In this document: piece after piece, positions 48,656-61,218 of the stretch
Layout of the letters: the number at the start of each line of letters is the position of its first letter
Position numbering within the stretch: position 1 is the first letter of the stretch
NCBI GenBank assembly: GCA_946122785.1
Contig: CAMGYJ010000011.1
Coordinates: 56,098,449-56,162,448, forward strand
DNA from: Linum tenue
Lineage: Eukaryota > Streptophyta > Magnoliopsida > Malpighiales > Linaceae
Direction: 5' to 3'
DNA length: 64,000 bases
Made by a program: the position numbers and the translations under genes
The notes under the pieces: generated by a model
Seen by the model: the letters and a program-made list of their open reading frames with translations, nothing else
Told to the model about the DNA's origin: nothing
Database searches by the model: none

Positions 48656-48662
48656 TATAAAA
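48656..48662 (+). promoter_or_regulatory. Probable TATA box of the beta-glucosidase gene
   Basis: TATAAAA about 65 bp upstream of the ATG at 48725. Confidence 0.6.
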
Positions 48663-48724
48663 CGAGCACCAACCACCAACGGGTAATCGATTTACTAGTC
48701 GTACTGGTGAAAATTTGCAGAGAA

Positions 48725-51700
48725 ATGACAAATGGCCGATGGGTTTGGGCAGTTTGGATGGTATTCGTTCTTGTGATAAGTATTTGTTTTGCAGCTGAGG
48801 AGTACAGCAGAGGGGATTTCCCGGAAGGGTTCGTATTCGGAGCAGGAACATCGGCTTATCAGGTGTCCGCGTAGTTAAATTTGCGTTTTAAAACTTAAAC
48901 AAGTTTACATTTTTTACATTTCTAGGTCACCAAAATGGTTCTACGCAGAATTATGCATACATAGAATCGCGATTTTGACTGTATTGATCAGGTTGAAGGA
49001 GCGGCGGACGAGGATGGCCGGAGCCCCAGCGTGTGGGACACATACGCCCACCAGGGGTACGCCGGGGGAGCGACAGGGGATGTCGCCGTCGACCAGTACC
49101 ATAAGTACGAGGAAGACGTCCGGCTGATGGCCGGAATGGGGCTGGATTCCTACCGATTTTCCATCTCTTGGTCCAGGCTCATCCCTGGTATGTATAGATG
49201 TGCAGAGCTTCTTATTGTTCTTTTTTTGATTGATGCTCTGCATTCTGGTTCTTAGTTTGTCTTGCTCTGTTTCCCCTCTCTCTATGCTTGGTTTCATTTT
49301 GATCCAAGGGAAGGTGGGAGAGGAGCTGTGAATCCCAAAGGCGTCCAGTACTACAACAACCTCATCAATGAACTAATCAGCCACGGTAGGTACTTTGCTT
49401 CCGTCGTAACCCAATTGGTTCCAATTGAAAAATTAGAAAGAATGCGTAGAAGAGAGAACACGCGATTTTACGTGGCATTCTTGATTGCGAGCGACGATAA
49501 AAAAAAAATCACCACACAGAGAGTTGAATCTCTCCGGCTTTGATATTATTCATGAACTAATAATGATAAGAGTTACACGACCGAGAGTGGTGTGTGTGTG
49601 TCACGGTTGTGACCGTTACATTCGATGGCTGGCCGCGACTTCGGCTACTGCTGTTGTACCTTCGACGTTAGGGATGGCAATGGGTAGGGTCGGGTGCGGG
49701 TTTACCCTATACCAACTCCTAACCCGCCGGGTAGAGCCTTCTAAAATACCCGACCAAATAACCACCGGGTATGAAAATTATATAACCATACCCTACCCAC
49801 CGGGTAACCACGGGTATTCGGGTAACCATGGGTACGAATCCTAAACTATGAATAAAAATTCTCAATACTTCTAATTGTTCTAGCTTCAACAATCCACACA
49901 AATAAAAACAACAAAAACATAATAATTGTTCTTGCTTCTACAATCCACACAAACATAATAATTGTCTACATCTTCATCATCAATAATGGTAGCTAAACTA
50001 AATTTCTCAAAGGAAATTGACCCTTTGGTTAGCGGGGCGGGTATAACGGGGTGGGTATTATCGATTACCATACCCGTACCCTACCCTTTATTTTGAAACC
50101 GGGTATTACCCGTACCCGCCCCTTAACCCGTCAAAGCGGGTAATTATCCTCGTTGACCGGTTACGGTCGGGTAGGGTACCCATGGTTACGGGTTGGATTG
50201 ACATCCCTATTCAACGTGTTGATTCTTGTTGGGTTGATTGTAGTTGGGCCATAGATGTATCTAGGTTTAGTATCAATAAATGGATTTTACACCACGTACC
50301 AGTGGCGTAGCCAGACTTTGGAATACAAACATTTAGCTAAAGTTGATCCAATATCAAAACACTCTAATACCATATCAAAACACAACAGATCCCAATAAAT
50401 TAAGTTGTTTGGAAGAAATTCTTGCAAAAATTTAGCTAAAGATGATCAAAGATTTCTTGCTTAACAAAACGGGGTTGGTTGGTTGATTTCAGGTATCCAG
50501 CCGCAGGTGTCATTGTACAACTACGATCATCCTCAGGTTCTTGAGGACGAGTACGGAGGATGGGTTAGCCGGAAAATGGTGTATGCACTACTGATTAACT
50601 TACTCTGTTTTTTCTGTTGGGAAAATTTCAACTGAAACTGCAGAGAAGTTGCAGGAGTAATAATGAAAATGAAATCGTTGCAGGGGAGATTTCAGAGATT
50701 ATGCAGAGGTGTGCTTCAGGGAGTTCGGGGACAGAGTCGGTCACTGGACGACGGTAAACGAGGCCAACATCTTCGCCTCGGGGAGCTACGATCAAGGTAT
50801 GACGCCTCCACATCGCTGCTCTCCGCCATTCGGCATCACGAGCTGCGCTCAAGGGAATTCCAGTACAGAGCCGTACTTGGTCCTCCACCATATCCTTCTG
50901 GCACATGGATCCATCGTCCAATTGTACAGGCACCATTATCAGGTATGTAATTGCGTCTTCTAAATCATCATCGTCACCATCTTAATAGGAGGTCAACATA
51001 CGTCGGTCGATTAACCCAGTCATCAGGTCGACCGTGATGTACCAAATGTGTTCAAGTTCAAGAGACGCAGTCAATCGTCTCCATTATCAGGTTGTTCAGA
51101 GAGAGCATGTCGTCTCCAATCAATCTTGTCCGAAATGTTATTCATCTTGAGTGGTTCAAGCCATCATGCTTGTTCTTCACATTTACTTCTTCAAGCTCAA
51201 CATTCTTGTCATTCATGTCTTCGCTTAAGGGGGAGTGTTGCGGTTACTTAAACCGTCTTAGTATTGGGCCTTGTCCGAGTTGTAGTAGGTACGGATATGT
51301 GGCCGTACTCGACTCTTCTCATTAGAGTTTAACCCTAGTCTATCTCTATATAAGACTTAGCTACGAACATGTCGTAAGCAAGCTGTCACAACGTAGTCGT
51401 TCAATAAAACGCCAGCCGTGAGCTCTTTCGAGCTCACCGTGAATTAGTCTCGATCAATCAATCGATCGAGAATATCACGTAAAATCTTTTGTCCCGTCTT
51501 CTTGTTATTCCGCGTTATCAAATTCTTCAATCTTTGATCGTCTTCTTCTTCTGGATGCAGGGGAAGCAAAGGGGGGTGATCGGGATGACGCTCTACGCTT
51601 TCGGTTTCGTTCCTTACACCAACTCTACAGCAGATGTAGCGGCGGTCAAGAGGGCCAAGGAGTTCTTCCTTGGATGGTGAGCCAATGTCAGAGTATGCCA

Positions 51701-54192
51701 TATTAACTCGAGTTGTAAGAAGAGGTTCATGTATAATATTTAACCGCGAACCTCACAGGGCCGCGAATCCTCTGGTATATGGAGACTACCCAGAGGTGAT
51801 GAAGAGGAATGTAGGCTCCAGACTCCCAAGCTTCACGAGCGAGGAATCGAAACTAGTTAAGGGATCCTTCGACTTCCTCGGCCTCATACACTACATGCAG
51901 ATGCCCGTCAGAGACAATCCTAGCAGTCTGAATTTGGAGCTACGAGACCTCAACGCCGATGTTGGCGCGCAAATGATGGGTGAGTGAGTACTAAACATTA
52001 CCACTGTCCTATTCATAATATCCCTCACTCCCGACATTGATTTCCCTGATATCACATCGTTTGAAAATCTATGGATCGGATCAGACTGCACAGTTTGGTT
52101 TGAATCTTAGATCGCTAAGAATGGTTAGGTCTGGTTCATGATCTGTACTGTAGTGTGTATTTGATCTGGTCGGGTTTGCGGTTTACCATATATACCTATT
52201 CGTGGACCCGACTCACTTACCATGTCAGCAGTCCACCACTCTCCCAGCTCCTCAACGAAAGCTAAGTCGCAGCCTCAATTTTACGAATCCCGTCGCATCC
52301 TTCATTCACAAACCTCACTCCGCTACAGAGTAGAGATGATCGTATCTTCATATGACATTATGTTAATGTTTATGAAGTTATGGTGCAAGTTGGGTTGCTC
52401 TTATTTTTGTGTTTTTGTTACTCAGTAGTCAGTTGGATTTATAGTATCAAAATTATGCATGTACGTTGGAATTTATGTTTTAAGAAAAGAAATTGTTTAT
52501 GTTCAGTCAATATGCTATGTACGGTCCGAATCAGACCGCACATACGTTATATCATCTAGAACCATGTAGTATTTACTCTGATCTCTGATCTACACTCCAA
52601 CTCCTCTCGATCTGGATCACAAGTCGTTTAAATGATCGATCGGACTAGCTGCACCGTTTCCCAGCCTACCCTAACTATAGTTCTACTAATTTATTTCCTT
52701 GTCTTACTTTGACAGTGGACCAGGAAAGTTTTTCGGTTGGGGTGAGTCTTTCAATACAGCATTTGTTTGACACGAATGGAATGCGAGCACTGTTGCAATT
52801 CGCTTGATTGAATGTGTGTGGGTTCATGGCTTCATGCTAGTTCCCTGTGACGCCGGGGGCTATGGGAGACATTCTGCAGGACTTCAAGACGCTGTATGGA
52901 AACCCTCCTCTTTACATCCATGAAAATGGTAAGCTGTAGCTTGAACTAGCTTGCCTTGTTTTTTTTTTCCTTTTACATTCGGGTAAACCCTAGCTGATGC
53001 ATGCAGGACAACTCGAGAGACGCAATGCAACTCTGAAGGACACAGGCAGAGTGGAGTATCTTCGTCTCTACATTGGCGCTGTGTTGGATTCCATTAGGTA
53101 AAACCCTATACCTGGCTCGGTTCTCTCTGCCGCTTGCAACATGCTTTTAGTTTTTGGATGGGCAAAAATAATCATACCCGTGTGAATATATATCCAACTA
53201 AATCCGATCTAATCAGATGGGGTAAAATTCGATCGCAAATGAATTTTAAAGAATATGGTTAAAACCTGAATCTGAATATTACGGATTATGGTGAACTTAT
53301 TTAGTTATTTTTCTCACCATATAACACGACCTCGTCCGATTACACACACACATATGTTTAATTTGTTTAAAAATTATCGTTATTTTTCATAACATATATG
53401 ATATTTAGTATTTACTATGCATATATATGATATTTTTAACGAAATTGTATTGTTTTTAATTATTTTTTTTCATTTTAGTAATTTATTATTGTGTTTTTCA
53501 CTTATTTACCGTTTTGTATATGTATAATTGTTGACTTGTTAGTTGAAGTCATACGAAAAATTATTATAAATGGATAATCGTGGAAAAAGCGAAACCCGAT
53601 CTGACATGACAATATATAGGTATGGTTTTGATGTTCTTCCCGATTCTTGTATGGTTATGGGTATAACCCAAACTATTTTGAGTAGGGTAATTGATATGCA
53701 CTATTCACCTCGGACCCGATCCATTGACACCCTTACTAATTGGGTAGGGTATAAAAGCCAAATTCGAAAGATTTGGATTGAGTATGGGTGAAACTCGAAC
53801 CCAAATATTGCGGCTAGGCTAATAGATATACCCATCTTGTAATGCATTTCTTTCACAATTCAATTCAATTGTTTGCTTTTTAACTGACCAAAAAATTTTT
53901 GGTTGAAAGGAATGGGTGCAACGTGAAAGGCTACTTCATGTGGTCGTTGTTGGACGTGTTCGAACTGTTGGGCGGATTCCAGACCGGGTTCGGATTGTAT
54001 TACGTGGACTTGGACGACCCGAACCTGACCCGATATCCTAAGCTCTCTGCCCACTGGTATTCCCGTTTCCTCAAGGGAGCCACCGTCGGTTCCGCCGACG
54101 ATGTTAGTAATGGCGCATTTGAACTTGCCGCCGGCAATTTCAGCCACCTAATCACCACCCGCTCTCCACATCGGCGTTCTACTTCCGGCTAG
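48725..54192 (+). CDS. GH1 beta-glucosidase, BGLU11-like
   Basis: Hydrolyses beta-glucosides. The natural substrate cannot be told from sequence; a signal peptide ([13 protein letters not shown]) points to the secretory route. Eleven exons, 48725-48862, 48992-49187, 49314-49385, 50493-50580, 50684-50942, 51561-51676, 51759-51979, 52716-52741, 52841-52928, 53007-53097 and 53910-54192, give 525 aa in one frame. Motifs in order: [31 protein letters not shown], the acid/base motif TVNEAN (Glu191), the long [18 protein letters not shown] segment seen in BGLU11 relatives, the nucleophile YIHENG (Glu400), and [17 protein letters not shown] near the end. The donor of exon 4 was placed at GTATGC (50581) rather than GTGTAT two bases earlier, because only this keeps the frame. 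Introns 3, 5 and probably 10 contain transposon sequence. Confidence 0.94.
49669..50209. mobile_element. hAT-type MITE in intron 3 of the beta-glucosidase gene
   Basis: Ends TAGGGATGGCAA and TTGACATCCCTA are inverted repeats. The flanking 8-mers TTCGACGT (49661-49668) and TTCAACGT (50210-50217) differ by one base. The arms are rich in GGGTA/TACCC words. Confidence 0.82.
51085..51520 (+). mobile_element. Copia-type 3' fragment or solo LTR in intron 5 of the beta-glucosidase gene
   Basis: A purine tract TTAAGGGGGAG ends at 51235, followed by TGTTGCGGTTAC. The LTR-like block continues with a TATA-like CTCTATATAAGAC (about 51345) and a poly-A-signal-like AATAAAA (about 51403), and closes near GCGTTATCA at 51520. 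About 150 bp upstream of the purine tract look like internal sequence. No second LTR was found. Confidence 0.6.
53151..53735. mobile_element. Possible hAT-like relic in intron 10 of the beta-glucosidase gene
   Basis: Ends TTTGGATGGGCAA and TTGACACCCTTA resemble the inverted ends of the other hAT MITEs here. The GGGTA/TACCC words in the arms are also similar. No target duplication could be shown. Confidence 0.4.
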
Positions 54193-56164
54193 CCACACAC
54201 AAGATTCTGGAAGGTTACTCCGTTGTAGCACCCGGTATTCTGTACCGTGTATGTACGTTTCTAAAGCGTACAAGAGTATGTTCGATGTAAGAAATAGTAA
54301 ATGGACATGTTTGAATGAAAGCAATATAAAATAAAATATCTAAAATAAAAAGTCATACACCGTACATGTACAGAAAACTGAGTTGCTGAACTAGCTATTG
54401 TCGAACTGGAAGTTGATCTGTGGATTCTTTCGTTGATTGTAAAATTTCAAGGGTAGAAATGGATATTTTGGTGAGGTATTTAGATACAAATCTCGCATAA
54501 CGTAGCATTTGAGCAGAAATACTATGTTTGACTGGAAAAAAGAAACATATAGTAATTTGGGTGTGTTTTTCTATAAATGCTATGACGACAATACATCGTC
54601 GACAACTCCAGCAATGCGTAGATAGTACTACATCTCAACTATCATGGAAGTACTCTTTCCCCGTATAATTAATCTTGAAATGTAAGTCTTAACACGACGA
54701 TAGCAGAGCTACGTGTAGTTCATAGTGGGCTATAAGTCTGTAACCCCTCAATATTTTTATCTTTGGTTTTAATTTTTGAATCACATGATAAACAAACTAA
54801 TACTTATACCCTTTTTTTTCTCTCTTTGTAGTCCGCCTCACTATTGATTCCTAATTTTGCCACTCTCCATTCGGGGACATCTAATAAAATTGGAATGTTC
54901 CTAACTTCGCGTACTGCTCACACATAATTATATATCATCATGTTAACGTATATAATAGCAGAGACCCCGTACTCGCTAGTTTCAGTAACTTGAGTCGTTG
55001 ATCATAGATGCATGTCTAGCCATATGGATAATATTATATCATTATGTCACACACCCTCTTAAACGAAAAAACCCTAAATGAGCACAATCAGCTTGAAGTT
55101 TGCGTACACTGGTAATAAGTAATAACTAATAACCCAAGTTTTTTTTATTATTTCAACTCTTGATACAGGGTTCATGATCGTTTTAAATACAAGACCTATT
55201 AAGTATGTTAAATGCTACGATATTATATGATTGTCTGAATAATTCGAGATATTGAAACAAGTTCAAACGTATATCATCCCTTCGTGAACAATACCCTTTA
55301 TATAAAAAAATTAATTTAATTTTAAATATTTTTCAATAACCCAAGTGATATTGCAACGAAATCATATTTTTGGCATAAGCCACTATCCATGCCAGTTTCA
55401 TATATATTCAAATCATGAAAATTGTCCAATGTCAAGAGCAGAGAATAATAGGTGGATGAATGTGATAGACAAAATTACATATTTGTAGCTATACAAATTA
55501 ATAATGGAAGCTTGCCATATGCTCAATTAACTTTAAGAAGAAGAAGAAGTAACTGTAGATTTATAATTGGACCTGTGATGGCGGCCATGTGCGCCACTTG
55601 GCAGCAGTACCAGAGACAGGGAAGATGAACATGAACATTTATTATTATTATGTAAATGGAGGTTAGGATGCTTAATTAGGCAGGTGAAGATTCTGCAGAA
55701 CAATATAATTCATATCAAACTGTTCCATGGATCTCTGCCATTTAACTAGTTAATTAATGATATTATTAATTACTTGGTACTTCATTAACTAATAATTAAT
55801 ATAATGGTTCTGTTTCTATCCATAGCTAGCATTGATTGTTCTGTTCGTTTGTCCTGTTCTTAATTTCCTACCTGAAAATGTCAGCAGAACGGTTCATTGA
55901 ATCCTGCAGAGCTACTCGATTGAAGAAGTAAAGGCTCCCTTGGTTGTTGAATTAGTTTCTAAGTAAGTTATTAATTACACAGTTACATATAGTTAATCAA
56001 TATATGTCGGACAGTGATTAAGGTGATGAGCTATTTATGTTGAACAGTTGAGATACCAACCATGAATGGTTCATACTTCATACTAACTTGTTAGATGAGG
56101 AAAAGAAGTGCAGCTTCATGATTGAAAATACCTTTACTCTGATATTGTTTACAATGAAAAGAAC
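54193..56164. other. 3' flank of the beta-glucosidase gene and spacer
   Basis: AT-rich and without a supported gene. Contains a degraded TRIM piece near 55000-55120. Confidence 0.4.
55000..55120 (-). mobile_element. Degraded TRIM remnant
   Basis: 'CACACCCTCTTAAACGAAAAA' followed by 'CTTGAAGTTTGCGTACAC' matches, with changes, the minus-strand 'ACGCCCCCTCAAATGAAAG ... CTTGAAGTTTGCACAGAC' of the TRIMs at 10987 and 28032. No ends remain. Confidence 0.5.
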
Positions 56165-56180
56165 TATATATATATATATA

Positions 56181-56592
56181 GTGACTACTTCGGTGCACTC
56201 ACAAAAATGGGTGCGTTCAATGCACCCAACTCAAAAACTAGTCTTAAGGTGTCGGATGTTGAATTTTAATTTGTAGAATCAGTGTAATATGATGATCTAA
56301 CGTATGATAACAACTAATTAGCCAATTACCCTAAGGCTTAGACCTCCAATTTTGAGTTCTATCCCTAAACTCCAAATTGTAAACCCTAACCCTAACCCTA
56401 AACCTCTAAACTCTAAATCCTTCAAATTAACGTAAATCTTCAATGGTTTTTGTGCAAATTCATGTGCGTTATTGTTCATCACATCATAAGTGATGATTGA
56501 CATCATTTTTACATAAATTGCATGTTTAAAATGTTGGTTATGAAGCGAGTGCACTGAACGCACCCAAAAAAGTGAGTGCACCGAAGACGCCA

Positions 56593-56594
<2 letters not shown>
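56181..56594. mobile_element. MITE inserted in a TA microsatellite (first of a pair)
   Basis: It begins GTGACTACTTCGGTGCACTC after a TA run and ends GAGTGCACCGAAGACGCCACC before another. The inverted repeats continue for about 45 bp (AATGGGTGCGTTC / CGCACCCAA). The interior contains CCCTAAACCTCT-like tracts. TA repeats on both sides serve as target and hide any duplication. Microsatellite-targeting MITEs such as rice Micron are known. Confidence 0.7.

Positions 56595-56650
<56 letters not shown>
56595..56650. repeat. TA microsatellite between the two MITEs
   Basis: Uninterrupted TA repeat of about 56 bp. Confidence 0.95.
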
Positions 56651-56652
<2 letters not shown>

Positions 56653-57052
56653 TGGCTTCTACGGTACCCCGGGTGAAATCCAAGGTACCGTATACCTTGA
56701 GTATGAAAACACTATCTAGACCTCGAAATAGAAAAAAATTTGGGCTTGGTACTATACCCTAATCCTTATTGAGTGAACCCTAGGTCCTAATTATCTAAAT
56801 CATAAACTATAAACCCTAAGACGGAGCATTCATTTTTTTGCCTATATTTGGACGAATCATAGCCGTCGATTATTGTTTCTAATTAAATTTATCTTTGAGT
56901 ATAAGATTTAGGGAACTAAGACCTAGATTTTGATCTTTAAGGGTTAGAGTATAATATCATGTCCAAAAGATCAATCAATTCAAGGTCTGGATAGCGTTTT
57001 CATACTCAAGGTATGCGGTACACCGGATTTTACTCGGGGTACCGTAGAACTC

Positions 57053-57055
<3 letters not shown>
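56651..57055. mobile_element. MITE inserted in a TA microsatellite (second of a pair)
   Basis: Begins GGTGGCTTCTACGGTACCCC and ends GGGGTACCGTAGAACTCGCC between TA runs. The inverted repeats extend about 75 bp, including CTTGAGTATGAAAAC / GTTTTCATACTCAAG. The terminal motif resembles that of the neighbour (TGGTGGC.TCT.CGGT), but the interior is unrelated. Confidence 0.75.
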
Positions 57056-57108
<53 letters not shown>

Positions 57109-57110
57109 GC
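57056..57110. repeat. TA/TG microsatellite
   Basis: A TA run to about 57096, then a short TGTA run. Confidence 0.9.
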
Positions 57111-59069
57111 GTATCATCGTTGATTAGTTACTCATTTGTCGGTAGAACAGTCGATTTCGTTAGGTTCGGTTAACTCAACTAATAGGACAAAAGTAGGAAA
57201 GCAAAATTGTTAACTACCAAAAGATGTTTTATCGATTTTCAATGTGTTGAAAACCGATAAGCCTTTCAAAGGTATGATTTGAAGAAACCGATAGAAGCGA
57301 AACGAGGGAGGGGTGCACTAAATAAACGTTACAACTCATGCATCACCCCCTAGCAAAAACTGGACTTCGATTTCTTACCGGTTCTTTTTGTTTCAACTTT
57401 CAACTAAAACCAATACACTTAAGACAAAAAATGGTTTGGGGCCGACAATTCAAAAGGGTTTAAATTTCTCATTGGTTATGTTTAAAAAAAAAAAACTAAT
57501 ATCCCAAACCCATTTGTCGCTGTTTACTTGATGAGGAAGGATACTCCAACACCGTCGACGTATCACACATTGTCTATCGACAATGTTGGAGTTGACAATT
57601 GCGAATGGCAGGAGGGCACTGTACCACTTCATCAAGGTTCCTGCCTCCCCGTCAAATTAGGGCATGATATTGTTACACATACTAAACTGTAGGGGATACC
57701 ACACATGGTCGAACTATCCCGAGAGATGAGGAAGATGACTTCGTAGATTAACTCTAACACTAATATTTCAAATTTGTCGTCATGGCATGTGTTGAGCAAA
57801 CATCGGTTAGATTATACTTAATCATTGGGAGGTTCATTTCTCCCACATTTACCACAAACCATAACTATACATTAGAACATATTGGTTTGTCTGATTATTC
57901 ATTGTACGACTCATTAGTCATTAAACATTACATATCCTAATATTTTGATATATTTACACACACTATTTATGAAAAATGACTAATTAGTTTTCCATAATAA
58001 AACACAACATCCGAGGTTTGTTAAATTTCCCTTTCAAAGATACAGTTAAAAGACATGAAAATCCAAAAAACATGGCAGCCAGCCCCACCCTTATGATTAT
58101 TGTTCCCCACAATTTCTGAACAGTATTCTTTGTTTTTTTTCCCCTGTAAGAAAAGTCTTCAATTACACTTTAAAATATAAATATTCCCCAAATAATTGGG
58201 ACCAACACAGGGACCCATGCATCTGATCTCATTTATCATTCTAAGGTTTCTCTTTCTCTATTATGTATTTTCCAAACATTAATCTGACTTTTGATTGTTT
58301 TAAAAGCAATCAAGAAAGGAAAGTGAGGATAATATTTATCATTGTGTGGATTATTAGGCTTTCATACACAATTTTAAGGTTAAACAAACAAAAAAAAAAG
58401 TGGAACAATCACTAGATATGAATTGATGACAGCATTATACTGTTATACAGTCTCAAATAGGTTTTGAGATTAGGATTGGAAGGGTAGATTTATAGATAGA
58501 TTCCAACCTTGTGCTCCGACTCGCATAGCATTTGACATTTCAACCACAAATAACACGCATAGACGCGTATGAGGTCGTTTGAATGAGTAATTCAAACAAG
58601 TCATTTTTTGAATGAATCGTGTAGGTTATAAACATACTTCATTTTTGTGCTTGCACTCATTCAACATGCAGTGATGTAATTAGGTTGAAACTATGAGGGG
58701 TTATAGCTCTATCCAACTTTGAAATGCATGTAAGATTTGTGACAGATTTAGAAAATAGAGTAGTCGGTAAGAGTTTAGCCCCTACTTAATTAACACATAT
58801 CAAATCAGTTATTCATTCATATTTTTGACTATGCAATCGGCCAACATGCCAATTACACATAACCAAGCCATATACGAATCACAACATAATAATGAATTTT
58901 AGCCGAAAGTCTGATTCACTCCTGGGAGAACTTTAGTGAACAACGTAACTCATTAGAGTCGTGAAACATAATTTAAATTTTAGTGATTGAAATGAAATTT
59001 ACCTTACATGTATTATTTAATAATTTTACATTTAACTATATATAGCTCATTAAAAATCTAGGCTCATCT
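57111..59069. other. AT-rich intergenic region
   Basis: Nothing recognised. GAGGTCGTTTGAATGAG near 58571 may be a scrap of a Tourist-like element. Confidence 0.35.
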
Positions 59070-59077
59070 CATTCATT

Positions 59078-59478
59078 TAGGGATGACAAATTGAACCCAC
59101 CGACTTGACCCGTGACGGGACGGGTATCACCCGACTAGCAATAGCATAGGGCGGGACATGGGTATCTACTTCTGACCCGTACTGCCCCGCCCCGCCCCAT
59201 CCCATTCTGACTCAATTTCTTATAATGATTAATATTTATCATATTTTGACTTTTTTCAACTAGTTCGACTTTATCTTTTAATTAGTTAGACTCAATCGCT
59301 CATTTTATTATCATTATTTTTCATTCATAAAACATTTTCTCTTTCTTTTATCATAAAAAGTAAAATATTGTGTGTATAGTTTTCTAATAACATGTAAGAG
59401 TGGGTCGTCCGCCCAGTACCTACGCGACGAGATTGAGAATTGAGGTACCCGCTCCGCCTCGCCTCATTGCCATCACTG
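59078..59478. mobile_element. hAT-type MITE
   Basis: Ends TAGGGATGACAA and TTGCCATCACTG are imperfect inverted repeats. The 8-bp duplication CATTCATT (59070-59077, 59479-59486) is exact. CCCGCCCCG/GCGGG words in the arms are like the element at 49669. Confidence 0.85.
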
Positions 59479-59486
59479 CATTCATT

Positions 59487-60107
59487 CCATTTCAAAACCA
59501 CAACATTTTACGGTCGAGCCGGAAATAAATAGTGGTCCGACCAATGATTTTTTTTGGTTTTGAGCGACTACCGGTTAACAATCCAAATGGCTTGCAGAAG
59601 ACCATCTTCATGTGCCCGGTTCTGGTCGAATCTGATCCAACCGACCGGTTTGATAGTGATTTGATAACCTAAATAGACAATTACTTCAAATTCTTAAATA
59701 AATAAAAAATAATTTAGAGACATTGGTGGCAGACTGACGGTGACGGTGGCGATGATGGTGGTGGGGGCGGTGGTGGCTGGTGGTGATAATTTTAGCTTTA
59801 GAGGGGAGAGGGCAAAAGCTTGGCCTGCTGGCAAATTCTTCAGAAAATGCCACACCTCTTATTATCCTCTTCAATCGAGGAGCTTTTCTGCTTTTTCTCT
59901 TTCTTTTCTTCCTTCCCTCTCTCACTCTCTCTCTCTCTTTCATCATTCATGGAGGATTGGAGGAGATCCAAGTAAACCAGACTTTTACCCCATAAATCCT
60001 ACAGCATCATCTCCCTCCCTCTTCTCTCTTTTGTCCAAATACCCACAACAGGAAAACGTTTGCTTCCTTTTCACACCCAAAAATCAAATACCGGCAAGCA
60101 TTTTTCC

Positions 60108-60144
<37 letters not shown>

Positions 60145-61218
60145 ACTCTCATCTTGGCGTCATTCTTCTAAGCTGGGAAAGCTAAACCCAGGTTTATACT
60201 CTCCCTCCTCACTCTCTCTCTCTGTTTTTATGTTCAGTTTTTATTACATTAATGGCTGAATTGATTCATGATGTAAGCCTTTTTGTACCCCATTTCCGGC
60301 CGAGTGTGAAGATACATTTTCCCTTCTGAGATTGGGAGATTTGTGTTCTGGGTCTCATACCTGATCGCTTGTAGCTTACTGGGTATTAATAAAGTTGCAG
60401 CCTTGATCAGAGATTCTGCACTTGTTTCATATAGATCTTTGGTAGTCCAGTTTGCTTTTAGGGGTAAAAACCAACCACCCCACATCTCAGATCTTGCATC
60501 CTGTATGAATAGTAATAGTAATTAGCTAGCTAGGCTAGTGTGCAAAATGAAAGCCACACCCAACTTCGCCGCCCAGATTCCCAAAACCAACCACCCCACA
60601 TCTCAGATCTTGCTCTAGCTAGTTAAGCTCCTGGAGGCGGGCAACTCAGGAAACTAGCGTTGCTGTGGTTGTTGTAAAGCTCGTTCATTTCGCCCCATCA
60701 GACTTCAGATCTCTAGCATAGCATTAGCAGGTGACTTACATATTCCATTCTTCATCATATCTATCTCAGTCTCACATCCAATCTCAGATCTTAGGAGGAA
60801 TGATCATTATACCCGTATAATTAACCCTCCCTTGTCCTATGTCTCGCAATGCTTTAGTGCTCTTCCTTAATTTGGGTGCTTAGTTTTCCTCCTCCCTCAG
60901 TTGATCGATCAGATGTGAAAAATGGGGTCTGGAGTGTCTGTCGGGGAGGGGATTAGTAAGCTAGGCGCCTAGTTTCTTTAAATGAATGGGGGAAATGAGT
61001 TTCATGGAGATCAATGAATATAACCTTTTTTCCCCGCAGCTTACTTTGAGTTTTTACAGGGCAAATGTGGAGTCTTCACTTCCAGTTTCTCCTGGCTCAA
61101 TGCTTTAGTGAAGCCAGGATTGATTGTTTTTTTCTTCTTCTTCAAACGCTTCCATATTCTCAAGTGTTTGTTTGTGTGTTTACAGGTTTCCTGTCCTTCC
61201 TAAACCCAAACCAGTGCC
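59487..61218 (+). promoter_or_regulatory. Promoter and intron-containing 5' UTR region of the PP2A B' gene
   Basis: A CT-rich leader with microsatellites (about 59920-59940 and 60112-60141) precedes a donor-like CAGGTTTAT at about 60190. An acceptor-like TTTACAG at about 61185 precedes GTTTCCTGTCC and the ATG at 61219, suggesting a 1-kb leader intron. Inside it a block CCAACCACCCCACATCTCAG occurs twice (about 60473 and 60590). Exact transcription start not determined. Confidence 0.45.

Noticed and set aside
50932..51091. Repeat of CCATTATCAGG near 50935 and 51080 around the exon 5 donor of the beta-glucosidase gene
   Set aside because: Only about 11 bases match, which can occur by chance; not enough to claim a target duplication or exon copy.
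56318..56683. 121-codon minus-strand frame
   Set aside because: Mostly Tyr-Ile repeats from the TA microsatellite and MITE sequence.
59740..60171. 143-codon plus-strand frame upstream of the PP2A B' gene
   Set aside because: Driven by GGT and CT microsatellites in a leader; no domain, and it sits in the probable promoter and 5' UTR.
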